The notes: generated from the sequence alone by a model not told the origin. DNA of 64,000 nt from Actinophytocola xinjiangensis (GCF_001921215.1 NZ_MSIF01000004.1:372001-436000); one strand, 5' to 3'; positions 1 through 9,783 are shown, counted from the stretch's first letter. Translations and numbers: made by a program.

Positions 1-731
1 TGCCGCCGGCCGACCCGGCCAACACCTGCCGGGTCCGGATCTTCACCCCGGCCAGGGAACTGCCCTTCGCCGGCCACCCCACGATCGGCACGGCCGCCGT
101 GCTGGCCGCCGCTGGCACCGAACGTGACCTCGTCCTCGAGGAGGGGGTCGGGCCGGTGCACATCAGCTTCGACGGGCCGATGATCCGGCTGCACCTGCGC
201 TCACCGGTCTACCAGGCGCCGCCGGAGCGACCCTCGCCGGCGGTGGTCGCCCGGGCGCTGTCGCTGCCGGCCGACGCCGTCGCCGACACCTGGTGGGCCG
301 GCGTCGGCCTCGGGTTCACCTTCGTGCGGCTCACCGGCCGCGAGTGGGTGGACCGGGCCGTGTTCGACCGCGCCGCCTGGGCACGCGGCCTGGCCGACGC
401 CTGGTCACCGTTCCTCTACGTCCTCGCCGGTGAGGATGGCGCCCTCTACGCCCGCAGCTTCGCGCCCGACGCCGGTGTCGAGGAGGACCCGGCCACCGGG
501 TCGGCGGTCGCGGCGCTGGTCGCCAGCCTCGCCCAGCGCGGCGGGCGCGACGGCGTGCACCGGGTGCGGGTCGACCAGGGTGTGGCCATGGGCCGGCCGA
601 GCCTGCTGCACGGCAGCGCCACCCGCGACCAGGGCCGGCTCACCGAGGTCGTCGTCGGCGGGACGGCCGTGATCGTCGGGCGGGGAACGATGACCCTGCC
701 GCTGACCCTGCCTGGCTCAGACGGCGCGTAG
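1..731 (+). CDS. PhzF-family isomerase-like protein, 5' end missing
   Basis: The reading frame is open from base 3 to the TAG at 729-731, so the gene enters from the left and its N-terminus is outside the window. The visible part starts with the PhzF-family stretch [17 protein letters not shown], and DPATGSA near residue 160 of the visible part is the second conserved family motif. PhzF proteins share a diaminopimelate-epimerase fold and include the phenazine-pathway isomerase, but most bacterial members have unknown substrates. No phenazine genes are nearby, so a metabolic role cannot be assigned. Its last 15 bases overlap the end of the convergent glutamyl-tRNA synthetase gene. Confidence 0.85.
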   Translation, partial: PPADPANTCRVRIFTPARELPFAGHPTIGTAAVLAAAGTERDLVLEEGVGPVHISFDGPMIRLHLRSPVYQAPPERPSPAVVARALSLPADAVADTWWAGVGLGFTFVRLTGREWVDRAVFDRAAWARGLADAWSPFLYVLAGEDGALYARSFAPDAGVEEDPATGSAVAALVASLAQRGGRDGVHRVRVDQGVAMGRPSLLHGSATRDQGRLTEVVVGGTAVIVGRGTMTLPLTLPGSDGA

Positions 732-2372
732 CCGGCGGCGGACCTCGTCGGTGCCCAGCGTGGTGGCCACCGCGTGCAGGTCGGGGCTGCGGGTCGACCC
801 GGTGAGCGCCACCCGGACCATGGTCGCCGCCTCGCGGATCGAACCGGGGTAGGTGCCCGGGTTCTTCTTGTGTTCCTTGGGGCTCGGGGCGAAGTTGTAC
901 TTGGTCGCGAGCTGGCGGATCTGGTCGAACCACTCGCCGCCGTCGGCCAGCGGCTGGTAGCCATCGGCGAAGTCGGTGAGGAACGACCGGACCAGCTGCG
1001 GGTCCAGGCCGCCGAACCGCTCGTCGGCCGGGTCGGTCACCGGCTCGAACAGCTCGGTGAAGAAGAACCCGTACGCCGGGCGGAAGTCCGACCACTTGCG
1101 CAGGTCCTTGCGCGGGTTGTCCACGCCGACCCGCTCCACGGCCAGCGCCGCCAGCGCGAGGTCGGGGTTGGCGTCCAGGACGGTCACGATCTCCGGGTCG
1201 TGCGCGGCGGCCCACGGGCGCAGCGCCGCCACGATCTGCTCGCCGGTGAGGGTGGCGATGTGGTCGGCGGAGATGTCCTCCAGCTTGACCAGGTCGACCA
1301 GCGGGCCGGCGACCCCGCACTCGGCGAGCCGGATCGGCTCGTCGAGCGCCTGGGCCAGCGGCAGCTCGGCCAGCCGGCCGTTGGCCAGGCCGCGCAGGTA
1401 GTAGAGGACGGCGTCGGCGGGGTAGCCGGCGCCGATGTAGAAGTCGACCGACGCCTCGGGGTCCTTGCGCTTGGACAGCTTGCGCTTGCCGCCGGAGATC
1501 TGCTTCATCAGCGGCGCGATGTGCGCGTAGCGGGGGACCTCGAAGCCCAACGCCGCGAACAGCTGCAGGTGCAGCGGCACCGAGGAGATCCACTCCTCGC
1601 CCCGGATGACCAGCGTGGTGCGCATCAGGTGATCGTCGACGGCGTGCGCGAAGTGGTAGGTGGGCAGCCGGACGGGCTGGTCGGAGGACTTGAGGATCAC
1701 CACGTCGTTGCGGTTGGCCTCGTGCTCCAGCTCGCCGCGGATCTCGTCGGTGAACCGGACCCGCGCCCCGGTGGCGTCGTCCGGCGCGCGGAACCGCACG
1801 ACGTGGGGCAGGCCCTCGGCCAGCGCGGCGCGCACCCGCTGCTCGTCGGCGTCACGCCAGATCGCCCAGCGGCCGTAGTAGCCGGGCGGGACCTTGGACG
1901 CCTGCTGGCGGGCGGTGATGTCGGCCAGCTCGTCGCGGGTGGCGAAGCACAGGTAGGCGCGGCCCTGGCGCAGCAGGTCACGCACGTAGCTCAGGTAGAT
2001 CCGCTCGCGGGCCGACTGGTGGTAGGGGCCGTAGTCGCCGCCGGGGCCCTCGCCCTCGGTGGGCTGGATGCGGAAGTAGTCGAAGGCGCGCGCGAACTGC
2101 TCCAGCGCCCCGCCGACCTCGCGGGACTGGTCGGTGTCCTCGACCCGCACGACGTAGCTGCCGCCGGAGCGGGCGGCGACGTCCTTGTCGATCATGGCGA
2201 CGTAGACGCCGCCGATGTGCACGAAACCGGTCGGCGACGGCCCGAAGCGGGTGACCTCGGCGCCCTCTGGCAGCTCGCGTGCGGGGTAGCGTCGCTCCCA
2301 GTGCTCCGGCTCCGGCAGGTCGGCGGGAAACAGCGAGTCGATAACCGCGTGGTCGAGCACCGGGTCGTCCAA
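717..2372 (-). CDS. gltX: Glutamyl-tRNA synthetase (class I)
   Basis: The 551-residue product attaches glutamate to tRNA in the cytoplasm. The class I signatures are visible: FGPSPTGFVHIGG near residue 43 (HIGH-type motif) and KLSKRKDPEAS near residue 300 (KMSKS-type motif); VRVEDTDQS is the conserved GlxRS segment between them. It is about 50 residues longer than common bacterial GluRS proteins, and its N-terminus carries an unusual extension before the HIGH motif. The frame has no ATG at the N-terminus; TTG at 2372 is the best start, preceded by GGA only. It could be a second, divergent GluRS copy; whether another gltX exists cannot be seen here. Confidence 0.88.
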   Translation of the reverse strand: MDDPVLDHAVIDSLFPADLPEPEHWERRYPARELPEGAEVTRFGPSPTGFVHIGGVYVAMIDKDVAARSGGSYVVRVEDTDQSREVGGALEQFARAFDYFRIQPTEGEGPGGDYGPYHQSARERIYLSYVRDLLRQGRAYLCFATRDELADITARQQASKVPPGYYGRWAIWRDADEQRVRAALAEGLPHVVRFRAPDDATGARVRFTDEIRGELEHEANRNDVVILKSSDQPVRLPTYHFAHAVDDHLMRTTLVIRGEEWISSVPLHLQLFAALGFEVPRYAHIAPLMKQISGGKRKLSKRKDPEASVDFYIGAGYPADAVLYYLRGLANGRLAELPLAQALDEPIRLAECGVAGPLVDLVKLEDISADHIATLTGEQIVAALRPWAAAHDPEIVTVLDANPDLALAALAVERVGVDNPRKDLRKWSDFRPAYGFFFTELFEPVTDPADERFGGLDPQLVRSFLTDFADGYQPLADGGEWFDQIRQLATKYNFAPSPKEHKKNPGTYPGSIREAATMVRVALTGSTRSPDLHAVATTLGTDEVRRRLRAV

Positions 2373-2440
2373 TCCGAAAAAGGGGTCGTGTCAGTCCGGT
2401 CACCAGTATCGACGGGGTGCCGCACGGATTCCGGCGGGGG

Positions 2441-2466
2441 TGTCGAGTTCGTCCCGGCCCGGCGTC
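2441..2466 (+). promoter_or_regulatory. ECF42-type sigma factor promoter
   Basis: TGTCGA (2441-2446), a 16-base spacer and CGTC (2463-2466) lie 36 bases upstream of the ATG of the DGPF gene. From memory of the literature, ECF42 promoters have TGTCGA at -35 and CGA/TC-type bases at -10, so this is a close match. The element sits directly before a DGPF gene, the family that ECF42 factors normally control. It is a motif match only. Confidence 0.55.
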
Positions 2467-2501
2467 CCTGGGCCGAGAAACCGCGAACACCGGGAGGACA
2501 C

Positions 2502-2912
2502 ATGCGGTACCTGCTGTTGGTCTACAACTGCGACCGGCCCGAGCCGACCGACGAGCGCTACGAGGAGACGATGGCCAGGGTGAACGCCTTCGCCGACGAG
2601 TGCCGGGCGCGGGGCGCGCTGGTCGCCGACGCCCCGCTGCACCTGGAGGGGGCCGCCACGACCGTCCGGGTCGGGGCCGGTGGGACGCTGGTCACCGACG
2701 GTCCGTTCGTGGAGACCCACGAGCACCTCGGCGGCTACTACCTGCTGGACTGCCGCGACCTGGACGAGGCGCTGGAGCTGGCGGGGCGGTGGCCGATGAC
2801 CGAGCGGGGCGCCATCGAGGTCCGCCCGGTCGCGTCGATGTCGGGCCTGGACGCCAGGCCGCGCGAGGTCACCGGCGCCGCTACCGACACCGCCGTCGCC
2901 GCCGGGGGATGA
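2502..2912 (+). CDS. YCII/DGPF-family protein
   Basis: A 136-residue protein of the YCII-related (DGPF) family. It begins MRYLLLVYN and contains TDGPFVETHEHLGGYY around residues 66-81, the DGPF signature. Small dimeric-barrel proteins of this family are the usual partners of ECF42 sigma factors; their biochemical role is not established. The start is well supported by GGGAGGA ten bases upstream. The last codons overlap the next gene (ATGA), so translation of the two is coupled. The C-terminus is a 25-residue Ala/Thr-rich tail not present in the second copy at 27603-27941. Confidence 0.88.
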   Translation: MRYLLLVYNCDRPEPTDERYEETMARVNAFADECRARGALVADAPLHLEGAATTVRVGAGGTLVTDGPFVETHEHLGGYYLLDCRDLDEALELAGRWPMTERGAIEVRPVASMSGLDARPREVTGAATDTAVAAGG

Positions 2913-3403
2913 GTGCGCGGGCGGCCGTGGAGCGGGTCTGTCGCGAGGACCGGGCGCGGCTGCTGGCCGACCAGGACCGCACCCGGTGGGACGGCGCGGA
3001 GATCGCCGAGGGGATGGCGCTGCTGGACCGGGCGTTGCGCCATGGCGGCAGTGGGCCGTACCGGTTGCAGGCCGCGATCGCCGCGCTGCACCTGGGCGCC
3101 CGGCCCGACTGGCCGAGGATCGCCGCGCTCTACGCGGAGCTGCTGGTGGTGGCGCCCGGCCCGGTGGTGGCGTTGAACCACGCGGTGGCCGTGGCGATGA
3201 CCAGCGGCCCGAGGCGGGGGCTGGCGCTGATCGACCAGATCGAGGGCCTGGACCGCTACCACCTGCTGCACGCCGCCCGCGCGGACCTGCTGCGCCGTCT
3301 CGGCCGCGCCGAGGAGGCGGCCGCGGCCTATCGTCGGGCCCACGAGCTGGCTGGTGAGCCGGCCGACCGGTTGTTCCTCGAACACCGTCTGGAGACGACG
3401 TGA
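2909..3403 (+). CDS. ECF42 sigma factor C-terminal half only (sigma domains missing)
   Basis: A 164-residue protein that matches only the C-terminal extension (DUF6596/TPR-like) of ECF42 sigma factors. Compared with the complete factor at 27938-29164, its LADQDRTRWD aligns with LEDQDRTAWD at residues 246-255 there, and SGPYRLQAAIAALH aligns with LGPYRLQAMIAACH. About 227 N-terminal residues, including the sigma2 and sigma4 regions that bind core polymerase and promoter DNA, are absent. The ATG overlaps the upstream stop (ATGA) and the frame is clean, so it may be translated as a free regulatory or scaffolding domain. An equally simple reading is an in-frame deletion remnant. Confidence 0.8.
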   Translation: MSARAAVERVCREDRARLLADQDRTRWDGAEIAEGMALLDRALRHGGSGPYRLQAAIAALHLGARPDWPRIAALYAELLVVAPGPVVALNHAVAVAMTSGPRRGLALIDQIEGLDRYHLLHAARADLLRRLGRAEEAAAAYRRAHELAGEPADRLFLEHRLETT

Positions 3404-4263
3404 GACTGTCGGTTCTCGACAACGGGCACCGCGCCCGGGCGAGGCTGTTCCTCGGTGCCACTTCCCTGATGTCGCGTGTGGACTCGCCGGACATCGTGCG
3501 GATGTTGTTGTACCGCCCCGACTTCCTGACCAGGCCGCTGCTGGACCTGACCGCCCCGGCGATGCGTGGCGAGTCGTACTGGACCGCCGGTGAGCGCGAG
3601 TTCCTGGCGATGAGTACCGCGCTGCGCCACCGCTGCCCGTTCTGTGTCGACAGCCACGCCGAGCTGACCAGGATCGCCGGCACCGGCGAGATCGACCCGG
3701 ACGACCCGGCCTCCGCGCGGCCGCAGGTGCGTGCCGTGCGGGAGTTCCTGGACGGCCCGCCCGATCCCGGGCCGGCGCGCGCCGCCGGGGTGCCCGACGA
3801 CGCGCTGCTGGCGGCGCTGCGGGTGCGGCTGGTGTGGGACGTGGTGAACCGGCTGGCGAACGCGTTCGGGTTCGTGCTGCGGCCGGGTCAGCTGCACAGC
3901 GGGACCCGCGCGTTGCACCGGTTCGGCTACCGGTTCCCGGCGTTCCTGCTGGCCGGTGGCGCCACCGCCTCGGACCGGGACCCGGTCGAGGCGATGCGCT
4001 GGTCGGTGTTCGACGGGCCGGGGCGCACCGGGCCGGCGCTGCGCCGCGCGGCCGTCACCGGGGAGGGTCTGGACGAGCCGCTGCGCGGGTACGCGGCGAC
4101 CGTGCGGGACGCCTCGTACCGGATCGGTGACGGGGACGTCGAGCGGCTGCGGGCGGCGGGTCTGACCGAGGACGAGATCTTCGAGGTGACGGTCGCCGCC
4201 ACGGTCGGGGCCGCGCTCGCGGCCCATGACGAGGCTCGCGCGGTGGTCGAGGGGCGCTCGTAG
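3400..4263 (+). CDS. AhpD-like / carboxymuconolactone decarboxylase-family protein
   Basis: A 287-residue protein with the AhpD-type redox centre CPFCVDSH (Cys79, Cys82, His86). Proteins of this fold act as alkylhydroperoxidases or peroxiredoxin reductants; this one is longer than typical AhpD (about 175 residues) and carries an additional C-terminal helical half. The GTG start overlaps the TGA of the truncated sigma gene (GTGA), which makes it the third gene of the operon driven from about 2441. The pairing with ECF42-type genes suggests a stress-response role, but the substrate is unknown. Confidence 0.75.
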   Translation: MRLSVLDNGHRARARLFLGATSLMSRVDSPDIVRMLLYRPDFLTRPLLDLTAPAMRGESYWTAGEREFLAMSTALRHRCPFCVDSHAELTRIAGTGEIDPDDPASARPQVRAVREFLDGPPDPGPARAAGVPDDALLAALRVRLVWDVVNRLANAFGFVLRPGQLHSGTRALHRFGYRFPAFLLAGGATASDRDPVEAMRWSVFDGPGRTGPALRRAAVTGEGLDEPLRGYAATVRDASYRIGDGDVERLRAAGLTEDEIFEVTVAATVGAALAAHDEARAVVEGRS

Positions 4264-4307
4264 CGACCGGCTCCGCCGGACACCTGCCGAACCAGGACTT
4301 GAACCCT

Positions 4308-4324
4308 ATACCCCCATAGGGTAT
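4308..4324. promoter_or_regulatory. CsoR-type copper operator
   Basis: ATACCC and GGGTAT form an inverted repeat around five bases. This A/T-flanked GC-run palindrome is the kind bound by the Cu(I) sensor CsoR in actinobacteria. It sits 43 bases before copZ, between the AhpD-like operon and the copper genes, so it would derepress copZ and the genes behind it when copper is present. No csoR gene is in the window. Confidence 0.65.
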
Positions 4325-4366
4325 GAATGTCTCTGACGAACACCACCGGCGAACAGGAGCGACCAG

Positions 4367-4594
4367 ATGACCAACACCGGGACGACCCAGACCGTGACGA
4401 CCTACACCGTGACCGGCATGACCTGCGACCACTGCGTCCGGTCGGTGACCGAGGAGGTCACCGCCATCGACGGAGTGACCGACGTGACCGTCGACCTGCC
4501 CAGCGGCCAGGTCACCGTCACCAGCCAGACCACGCTCGGCGCCGACGACGTGCGCGCCGCGGTCGAGGAAGCCGGATACCAGCTGAGCGCCTGA
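4367..4594 (+). CDS. copZ: Copper chaperone CopZ (heavy-metal-associated domain)
   Basis: A 75-residue single heavy-metal-associated domain with the Cu(I)-binding motif GMTCDHC (Cys20 and Cys23). CopZ proteins carry Cu(I) to the CopA pump. The start has CAGGAGC upstream. It is the first gene after the CsoR-type operator and is followed by a secreted His-rich protein and copA, so copper-induced expression as one operon is likely. Confidence 0.9.
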   Translation: MTNTGTTQTVTTYTVTGMTCDHCVRSVTEEVTAIDGVTDVTVDLPSGQVTVTSQTTLGADDVRAAVEEAGYQLSA

Positions 4595-4620
4595 CCGCTC
4601 GGCCCAACGACAGGATTGTC

Positions 4621-5544
4621 ATGAACACTGCAACAAGGCTCTCCGCCTACGGTGTGGCGCTCGCCCTGGTCGCCGGTGGCGCCTGGGCGACCGGCGGCGC
4701 TGTCGGTCCCCTCGGTGAGACCACCCGCGACGCCGAGGGCGGCGCCGGGCACGGGGACGGTCACAGCGGCACCGTCACGGAAGCCGCCGGGCCGGTCGAC
4801 CCGGCCGGGCTCGCGTCGTCCAGGGGCGGCTACACCCTCACGCCCACCAGCACGACCGTCACCCCCGGTACCCCCACCACGTTCTCCTTCCGGATCACCG
4901 GCCCCGACCAGCACCCGGTCACCCGCTTCGACGTCGAACACGACAAGCGCATGCACCTGATCGTCGTGCGCCGCGACACCGCCGGCTTCCAGCACGTCCA
5001 CCCCACGATGGCGCCCGACGGCACCTGGACCGTCGCGCTGACCTTCCCCCAGGCCGGCAGCTACCGCGCCTTCGCCGACTTCACCCCCACCGGCGGCGCC
5101 GGCACCACGCTCGGTGTCGACCTGGCCGCCCCCGGCGACTTCCAGCCGGCGACCTACCCGGCCTCGCGCGTCGCCGACGTCGACGGCTACCAGGTCCGCC
5201 TCGACGGCGACCTGATCGCCGGGCGCTCCTCGGAGGTCACGCTGAGCGTGCGGCGCGACGGCCGGCCGGTCACCGACCTGCAGCCCTACCTCGGCGCCTA
5301 CGGGCACCTGGTGGCACTGCGCGGCGGGGACCTCGCCTACCTGCACGTCCACCCCGAGGGCGAGCCCGGCGACGGGGTGACCGAGCCAGGACCGGCGGTC
5401 ACGTTCTTCGCCGAGGTGCCCTCGGCCGGGACCTACCGGCTGTTCCTGGACTTCCGCCACGGCGACGTCGTGCGGACCGCGGAGTTCACCGTGAACACCG
5501 GCACCGGTGACGCGGAGGAAGGTGGCGGACATGGCCACAACTGA
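4621..5544 (+). CDS. Secreted His-rich protein of the copper operon
   Basis: A 307-residue protein with a signal peptide-like N-terminus ([14 protein letters not shown], about residues 10-27) and no lipobox. A His/Gly-rich stretch (GHGDGHSG) follows, and further His pairs occur in [14 protein letters not shown] and at the extreme C-terminus GGGHGHN. The body reads as two beta-sandwich-like halves. It lies between copZ and copA, and its 3' end overlaps copA by 14 bases. I infer an extracytoplasmic copper-binding or copper-handling role from the His clusters and context; no catalytic motif is recognised. Confidence 0.75.
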   Translation: MNTATRLSAYGVALALVAGGAWATGGAVGPLGETTRDAEGGAGHGDGHSGTVTEAAGPVDPAGLASSRGGYTLTPTSTTVTPGTPTTFSFRITGPDQHPVTRFDVEHDKRMHLIVVRRDTAGFQHVHPTMAPDGTWTVALTFPQAGSYRAFADFTPTGGAGTTLGVDLAAPGDFQPATYPASRVADVDGYQVRLDGDLIAGRSSEVTLSVRRDGRPVTDLQPYLGAYGHLVALRGGDLAYLHVHPEGEPGDGVTEPGPAVTFFAEVPSAGTYRLFLDFRHGDVVRTAEFTVNTGTGDAEEGGGHGHN

Positions 5545-7756
5545 CGTCGAGCTGGCCATCGACGGCATGACCTGCGCGTCGTGCGCCGCCCGGATCGAAC
5601 GCAAGCTCAACAAGCTCGACGGGGTCACCGCCACCGTCAACTACGCCACCGAGAAGGCCAGGGTCACCCTGCCCGAGGGCGTCGACCCGGCGGTGCTCGT
5701 CGAACAGGTCGAGGCGGCCGGCTACCGCGCCGCCCTGCCCGCCCCGCCCGACGCCGAGGTCGCCGACGAGCCGGCGCAGGACCCGATCCGCCCGCTGCGC
5801 CAGCGGCTGGTCGGCTCGGTGGTGCTGTCCGTGCCGGTCATCGCGATGGCGATGATCCCGGCGTTGCAGTTCACCTACTGGCAGTGGATCTCGCTGACGC
5901 TGGCCGCGCCGGTGCTGGTCTGGGCGGCGTGGCCGTTCCACCGCGCCGCCTGGCAGAACCTGCGCCACGGCGCGGCGACGATGGACACGCTGATCTCGAT
6001 GGGCACCCTGGCGGCGTTCGCGTGGTCGGTGTACGCGCTGCTGTGGGGCACCGCCGGCGAGCCCGGCATGACCCACCCGTTCGAGCTGACCATCGAACGG
6101 ATGAGTGGCGAGGCCAACATCTACCTGGAGGTCGCCGCCGGGGTGACCACGTTCATCCTGGCCGGGCGCTACTTCGAGGCCCGCTCCAAGCGCCGCGCCG
6201 GCGCCGCGCTGCGGGCCCTGCTCGAACTCGGCGCCAAGGACGTCGCGGTGCTGCGTGAGGGCCGCGAGGAACGGATCCCCGTCGAGGCGCTGACCGTCGG
6301 CGACCGGTTCGTCGTGCGGCCCGGCGAGAAGATCGCCACCGACGGCGTCATCGAGGACGGCAACTCGGCGGTCGACGCGAGCATGCTGACCGGCGAGTCC
6401 GTCCCGGTCGAGGTCGGCCCCGGCGACGCCGTCGTCGGCGCGACCGTCAACGCCGGCGGCCGGCTGGTCGTCCGCGCGACCAGGATCGGCGCCGACACCC
6501 AACTCGCCCAGATGGCGAAACTGGTGGAGGACGCCCAGACGGGCAAGGCGAAGGTCCAACGCCTGGCCGACCGCATCTCGGCGGTGTTCGTGCCGATCGT
6601 GATCGCCCTGGCCGTCGGGACCCTCACCTTCTGGCTCGGTGCCGGCGGCAGCGCGGCGGCCGCGTTCACCGCGGCGGTGGCCGTGCTGATCATCGCCTGC
6701 CCGTGCGCGCTGGGCCTGGCCACGCCCACGGCGTTGCTGGTCGGCACCGGGCGGGGAGCGCAGCTGGGCATCCTGATCAAGGGCCCGGAGGTGCTGGAGT
6801 CCACCCGCCGGGTCGACACCGTGGTGCTGGACAAGACCGGCACGGTCACCGCCGGCCAGATGTCGCTGGTGGACGTCGCGGTCGCCGAGGGCGTGTCCCG
6901 CGAGGAGGCGCTGTCGCTGGCCGGCGCGCTGGAGAACGCCTCCGAGCACCCGATCGCCAGGGCCGTCGTCACCGCCGCCCGCGCCGAGGTCGGCGACCTG
7001 CCGGCCGTCGAGAACTTCACGAACGTGGAAGGGCTTGGCGTACAAGGGATCGTCGACGGGCACGCCGTCCTCGTCGGTCGCACCGCACTGCTGGACGAGT
7101 GGAGCCACCACCTGCCCGCCGACCTGGCCACGGCCAAGGCCGACGCCGAGGGGCAGGGCCGAACGGCCGTGGCCGTCGGCTGGGACGGTGCCGCGCGGGC
7201 CGTGCTCGTGGTGGCCGACACCGTCAGGCCGACCTCGGCCCGGGCGGTGGCGCTGCTGCGCGAGCAGGGCCTGACCCCGGTCCTGCTCACCGGCGACAAC
7301 GAGGCCGCCGCCCGCTCGGTCGCCGCCGAGGTCGGCATCGACGAGGTCATCGCCGAGGTGCTGCCCAAGGACAAGGTCGACGTCGTCCGACGGTTGCAGT
7401 CGGAAGGCCGGGTCGTGGCCATGGTGGGCGACGGCGTCAACGACGCGGCGGCGCTGGCGGCCGCCGACCTCGGGCTCGCGATGGGAACCGGCACCGATGT
7501 GGCCATCGAGGCCAGTGACCTGACGTTGGTCCGAGGCGACCTGACGGCCGCCGTCGACGCGATCCGGTTGTCGCGGCGGACGTTGCGGACGATCAAGGGA
7601 AACCTGTTCTGGGCGTTCGCGTACAACGTGGCGGCGCTGCCGCTGGCGGCGGCCGGGTTGCTGAACCCGATGATCGCCGGGGCGGCCATGGCGTTCAGCT
7701 CGGTGTTCGTGGTGAGCAACAGCCTGCGGCTGCGCGGGTTCCGGAGTGTCGCCTGA
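5531..7756 (+). CDS. copA: Cu(I)-exporting P1B-type ATPase CopA
   Basis: A 741-residue copper-exporting ATPase of the cytoplasmic membrane. In order: one heavy-metal-associated domain (GMTCASC, Cys15/Cys18), the transmembrane core with the metal-binding CPC at residues 390-392, the phosphorylation motif DKTGTVT at Asp434, the SEHPIA motif of the nucleotide-binding domain, and the hinge motif GDGVND near residue 633. The ATG at 5531 was chosen over an upstream GTG because GGAGGAAGG precedes it and it places the metal-binding domain at the usual distance from the N-terminus. It is the last gene of the copper operon, followed by a strong terminator. Confidence 0.95.
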   Translation: MATTDVELAIDGMTCASCAARIERKLNKLDGVTATVNYATEKARVTLPEGVDPAVLVEQVEAAGYRAALPAPPDAEVADEPAQDPIRPLRQRLVGSVVLSVPVIAMAMIPALQFTYWQWISLTLAAPVLVWAAWPFHRAAWQNLRHGAATMDTLISMGTLAAFAWSVYALLWGTAGEPGMTHPFELTIERMSGEANIYLEVAAGVTTFILAGRYFEARSKRRAGAALRALLELGAKDVAVLREGREERIPVEALTVGDRFVVRPGEKIATDGVIEDGNSAVDASMLTGESVPVEVGPGDAVVGATVNAGGRLVVRATRIGADTQLAQMAKLVEDAQTGKAKVQRLADRISAVFVPIVIALAVGTLTFWLGAGGSAAAAFTAAVAVLIIACPCALGLATPTALLVGTGRGAQLGILIKGPEVLESTRRVDTVVLDKTGTVTAGQMSLVDVAVAEGVSREEALSLAGALENASEHPIARAVVTAARAEVGDLPAVENFTNVEGLGVQGIVDGHAVLVGRTALLDEWSHHLPADLATAKADAEGQGRTAVAVGWDGAARAVLVVADTVRPTSARAVALLREQGLTPVLLTGDNEAAARSVAAEVGIDEVIAEVLPKDKVDVVRRLQSEGRVVAMVGDGVNDAAALAAADLGLAMGTGTDVAIEASDLTLVRGDLTAAVDAIRLSRRTLRTIKGNLFWAFAYNVAALPLAAAGLLNPMIAGAAMAFSSVFVVSNSLRLRGFRSVA

Positions 7757-7768
7757 CGGATATGCGGT

Positions 7769-7808
7769 GGGGCTGGCAGGCTTTTCGCCTGCCGGCCCCA
7801 TTGTTTTT
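7769..7808 (+). terminator. Rho-independent terminator after copA
   Basis: A 13-base stem (GGGGCTGGCAGGC pairing with GCCTGCCGGCCCC, with one G-T wobble) closes a short TTTTC loop and is followed by ATTGTTTTT. It starts 13 bases after the copA stop codon and separates the copper operon from the next gene. Confidence 0.85.
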
Positions 7809-7857
7809 CGTGGGCCTATACGGTGAGCAGCGAACGCCGAAGGCAAAGGAGCGCGGG

Positions 7858-9783
7858 GTGAACGGACCACGTCGAGCAACTCCGTTTCTGGACCGGTTCG
7901 ACCAGCGTCAAACGATCCGCGATCGCCTCGCTCTCTGTTCCCGGCAGCGGCAGCCCACTCTGGTCGTCATCCACGGGGCCAGCGGTTATGGCAGCTACTC
8001 GCTCGCGGCCGAGACGTCGGTGGAACGGCTGGAATCGGTCGGTGGTCCCTACATCGAGATCCGTGCGTCCCAGCCTGACGGGTCGCCGATTCCCCTGGGG
8101 GAGTTGCTCGGCCAGGCGCTCACCGGGCTGGGGCTGACCGACCTGGACGCCACCGACGACGCGCGGGCCACGTCCTACCAGCGCCTCAGCGCCGGTAGGG
8201 CTTTCGTTCTGTTGATCAAGGACGCGGTGAGTGTCGAGCAGATTCGGCCGTTGATTCCCGTCGGTGCTCCGGATGCCCTGGTCATGGTCACCAGCAGAAA
8301 TGCCCTTCGGCGGCTCTACGCCGACGATTTCGTCGGCGTCAAGCTCGACCGGTTGCCGCCGGAGGAGGCCCGGCAGTTGCTCGTCAGCAGCCTCGGGGCC
8401 ACGGCGGCCGAGATCGACGACGCCCTGATCGGCGAGCTCGACGCGCTGTGTGACGGGCATCCGTTGCTGATCAGGCTCGTCGCGGCGCATCTGTTGGGGC
8501 GGGCGCGGGTGGCGGCGTCGCTGGTCACCCGGGTTCGGCAGTCGCGGGCGGCGTTGTTGGACCTGGACGTGACGCGACCGGTGACCGCGGCGCTCACGTT
8601 GACCTACCGGGGGCTGCGTGATCCGCTGCGGGAGGTGTTCTGGCTGGCGTCGCTGGTGCCGGGGCCGGATTTCGGGCCGGTGCCGGTCGCCATCGCCGGT
8701 GGCACCGAGGTGTTGGCGGCCGAGGAGATGCTCGACGATCTCGTCGACGCGAACCTGGTGACGGTCGCGGGGCGCTACGCCATTCCGTCCGTGTTCCGGG
8801 AGTTCGCGCGGCTGCGGGCCCGGGAGTCCGGGCGCGCCGACGCCGCTGTCACCAAGATCGTGCGCTGGTACCTGCGGGAGGCGGTCCGCCACGACGCCGC
8901 GTTGAGTGCGCGCTGGCGGGTCGGGTCGGTGTTCGCGGTGACCGGACCGACGGTGTCGCGGGACGAGGCGCTGGACTGGTTCGGGCAGGAGTGGCGCACC
9001 GTCGTCGCCTGTGTCGGCGCCGCGCGGGACGTCGGTGAGCACGACGTCGCGTGGCAGCTGTGTGTCGCCGTGTTCAAGTACCTGCACCTGCACGGGCACA
9101 CCGACGCCTGGCTGGAGAGCCACCGGCTCGGGCTCGAATCCGCCCGCCTCCGGGATCCGGCGGCGGTCATGCAGCTGACCAACCAGCGCGGGGCCGCGTG
9201 GATGGCGCTCGGTGACCTGGACAGGGCCGGCCAGGACTTCACCGAGTCGCTGGCGCTGGCCGAACAGCTCGACCACGCGCAGGGGCGGCAGTCCAACCTG
9301 GAATGGTTGGGCAAGGTCGCCGCGAAGAAGAAGGACTTCGTCGAGGCCCACGCCCGCTACGACGCGTCCGAGGCGGCCATCGACCTGCCGGGGATCCCCG
9401 ACGGTCAGAAGGGTCGGATGCGGGCCCTGGTCAACCTGAACCGTGCCCGCGCCCTGTTCGCCGAGGGCAGGCGGACGCCGGCCGTCGCCGCGGTGACCCT
9501 CGCGCTGGAGTACTTCCGGGCCACCGACGAGCGGGAGAACACCGCCAAGTGCCTGCGGGTGCGTGGCGAGGCGAGCGGATCTGCGCCCGACTGCCACGAG
9601 GCGGCCGAGCTGTTCCGCGCCGACGGGCTTCGGCGGGCCGAGGCCGACGCCCTTGACCTGGCCGCGACGCTGGACAGCGATCCCGAACGGGCGCGGGCCG
9701 CGCGGGAGCGGGCCGCCGATCTCTACGCGGAACTCGGCGACCCCAGGGAGGACCGGCTCCGCGACGAACTCGGTGAGGGTTAG
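7858..9783 (+). CDS. NB-ARC/TPR (STAND-like) regulatory protein with degenerate P-loop
   Basis: A 641-residue protein resembling the NB-ARC-TPR part of AfsR/SARP-type regulators but without any N-terminal DNA-binding domain. The nucleotide-binding site is degenerate: at residues 40-48 the sequence is GASGYGSYS, so the Walker A Lys and following Ser/Thr are replaced by Ser and Tyr. Downstream features are LSLLL-type helices, a winged-helix-like region (residues about 200-320) and TPR-like repeats in the C-terminal 250 residues. The GTG at 7858 has AAAGGAG at good spacing; an upstream ATG at 7763 would begin within the copA terminator region. Role unknown; it may act as a protein-binding scaffold. 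Confidence 0.7.
   Translation: MNGPRRATPFLDRFDQRQTIRDRLALCSRQRQPTLVVIHGASGYGSYSLAAETSVERLESVGGPYIEIRASQPDGSPIPLGELLGQALTGLGLTDLDATDDARATSYQRLSAGRAFVLLIKDAVSVEQIRPLIPVGAPDALVMVTSRNALRRLYADDFVGVKLDRLPPEEARQLLVSSLGATAAEIDDALIGELDALCDGHPLLIRLVAAHLLGRARVAASLVTRVRQSRAALLDLDVTRPVTAALTLTYRGLRDPLREVFWLASLVPGPDFGPVPVAIAGGTEVLAAEEMLDDLVDANLVTVAGRYAIPSVFREFARLRARESGRADAAVTKIVRWYLREAVRHDAALSARWRVGSVFAVTGPTVSRDEALDWFGQEWRTVVACVGAARDVGEHDVAWQLCVAVFKYLHLHGHTDAWLESHRLGLESARLRDPAAVMQLTNQRGAAWMALGDLDRAGQDFTESLALAEQLDHAQGRQSNLEWLGKVAAKKKDFVEAHARYDASEAAIDLPGIPDGQKGRMRALVNLNRARALFAEGRRTPAVAAVTLALEYFRATDERENTAKCLRVRGEASGSAPDCHEAAELFRADGLRRAEADALDLAATLDSDPERARAARERAADLYAELGDPREDRLRDELGEG

Noticed and set aside
1..731. 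PhzF as evidence of a phenazine pathway
   Set aside because: The PhzF fold is common in unrelated contexts and no other phz-type gene is nearby.
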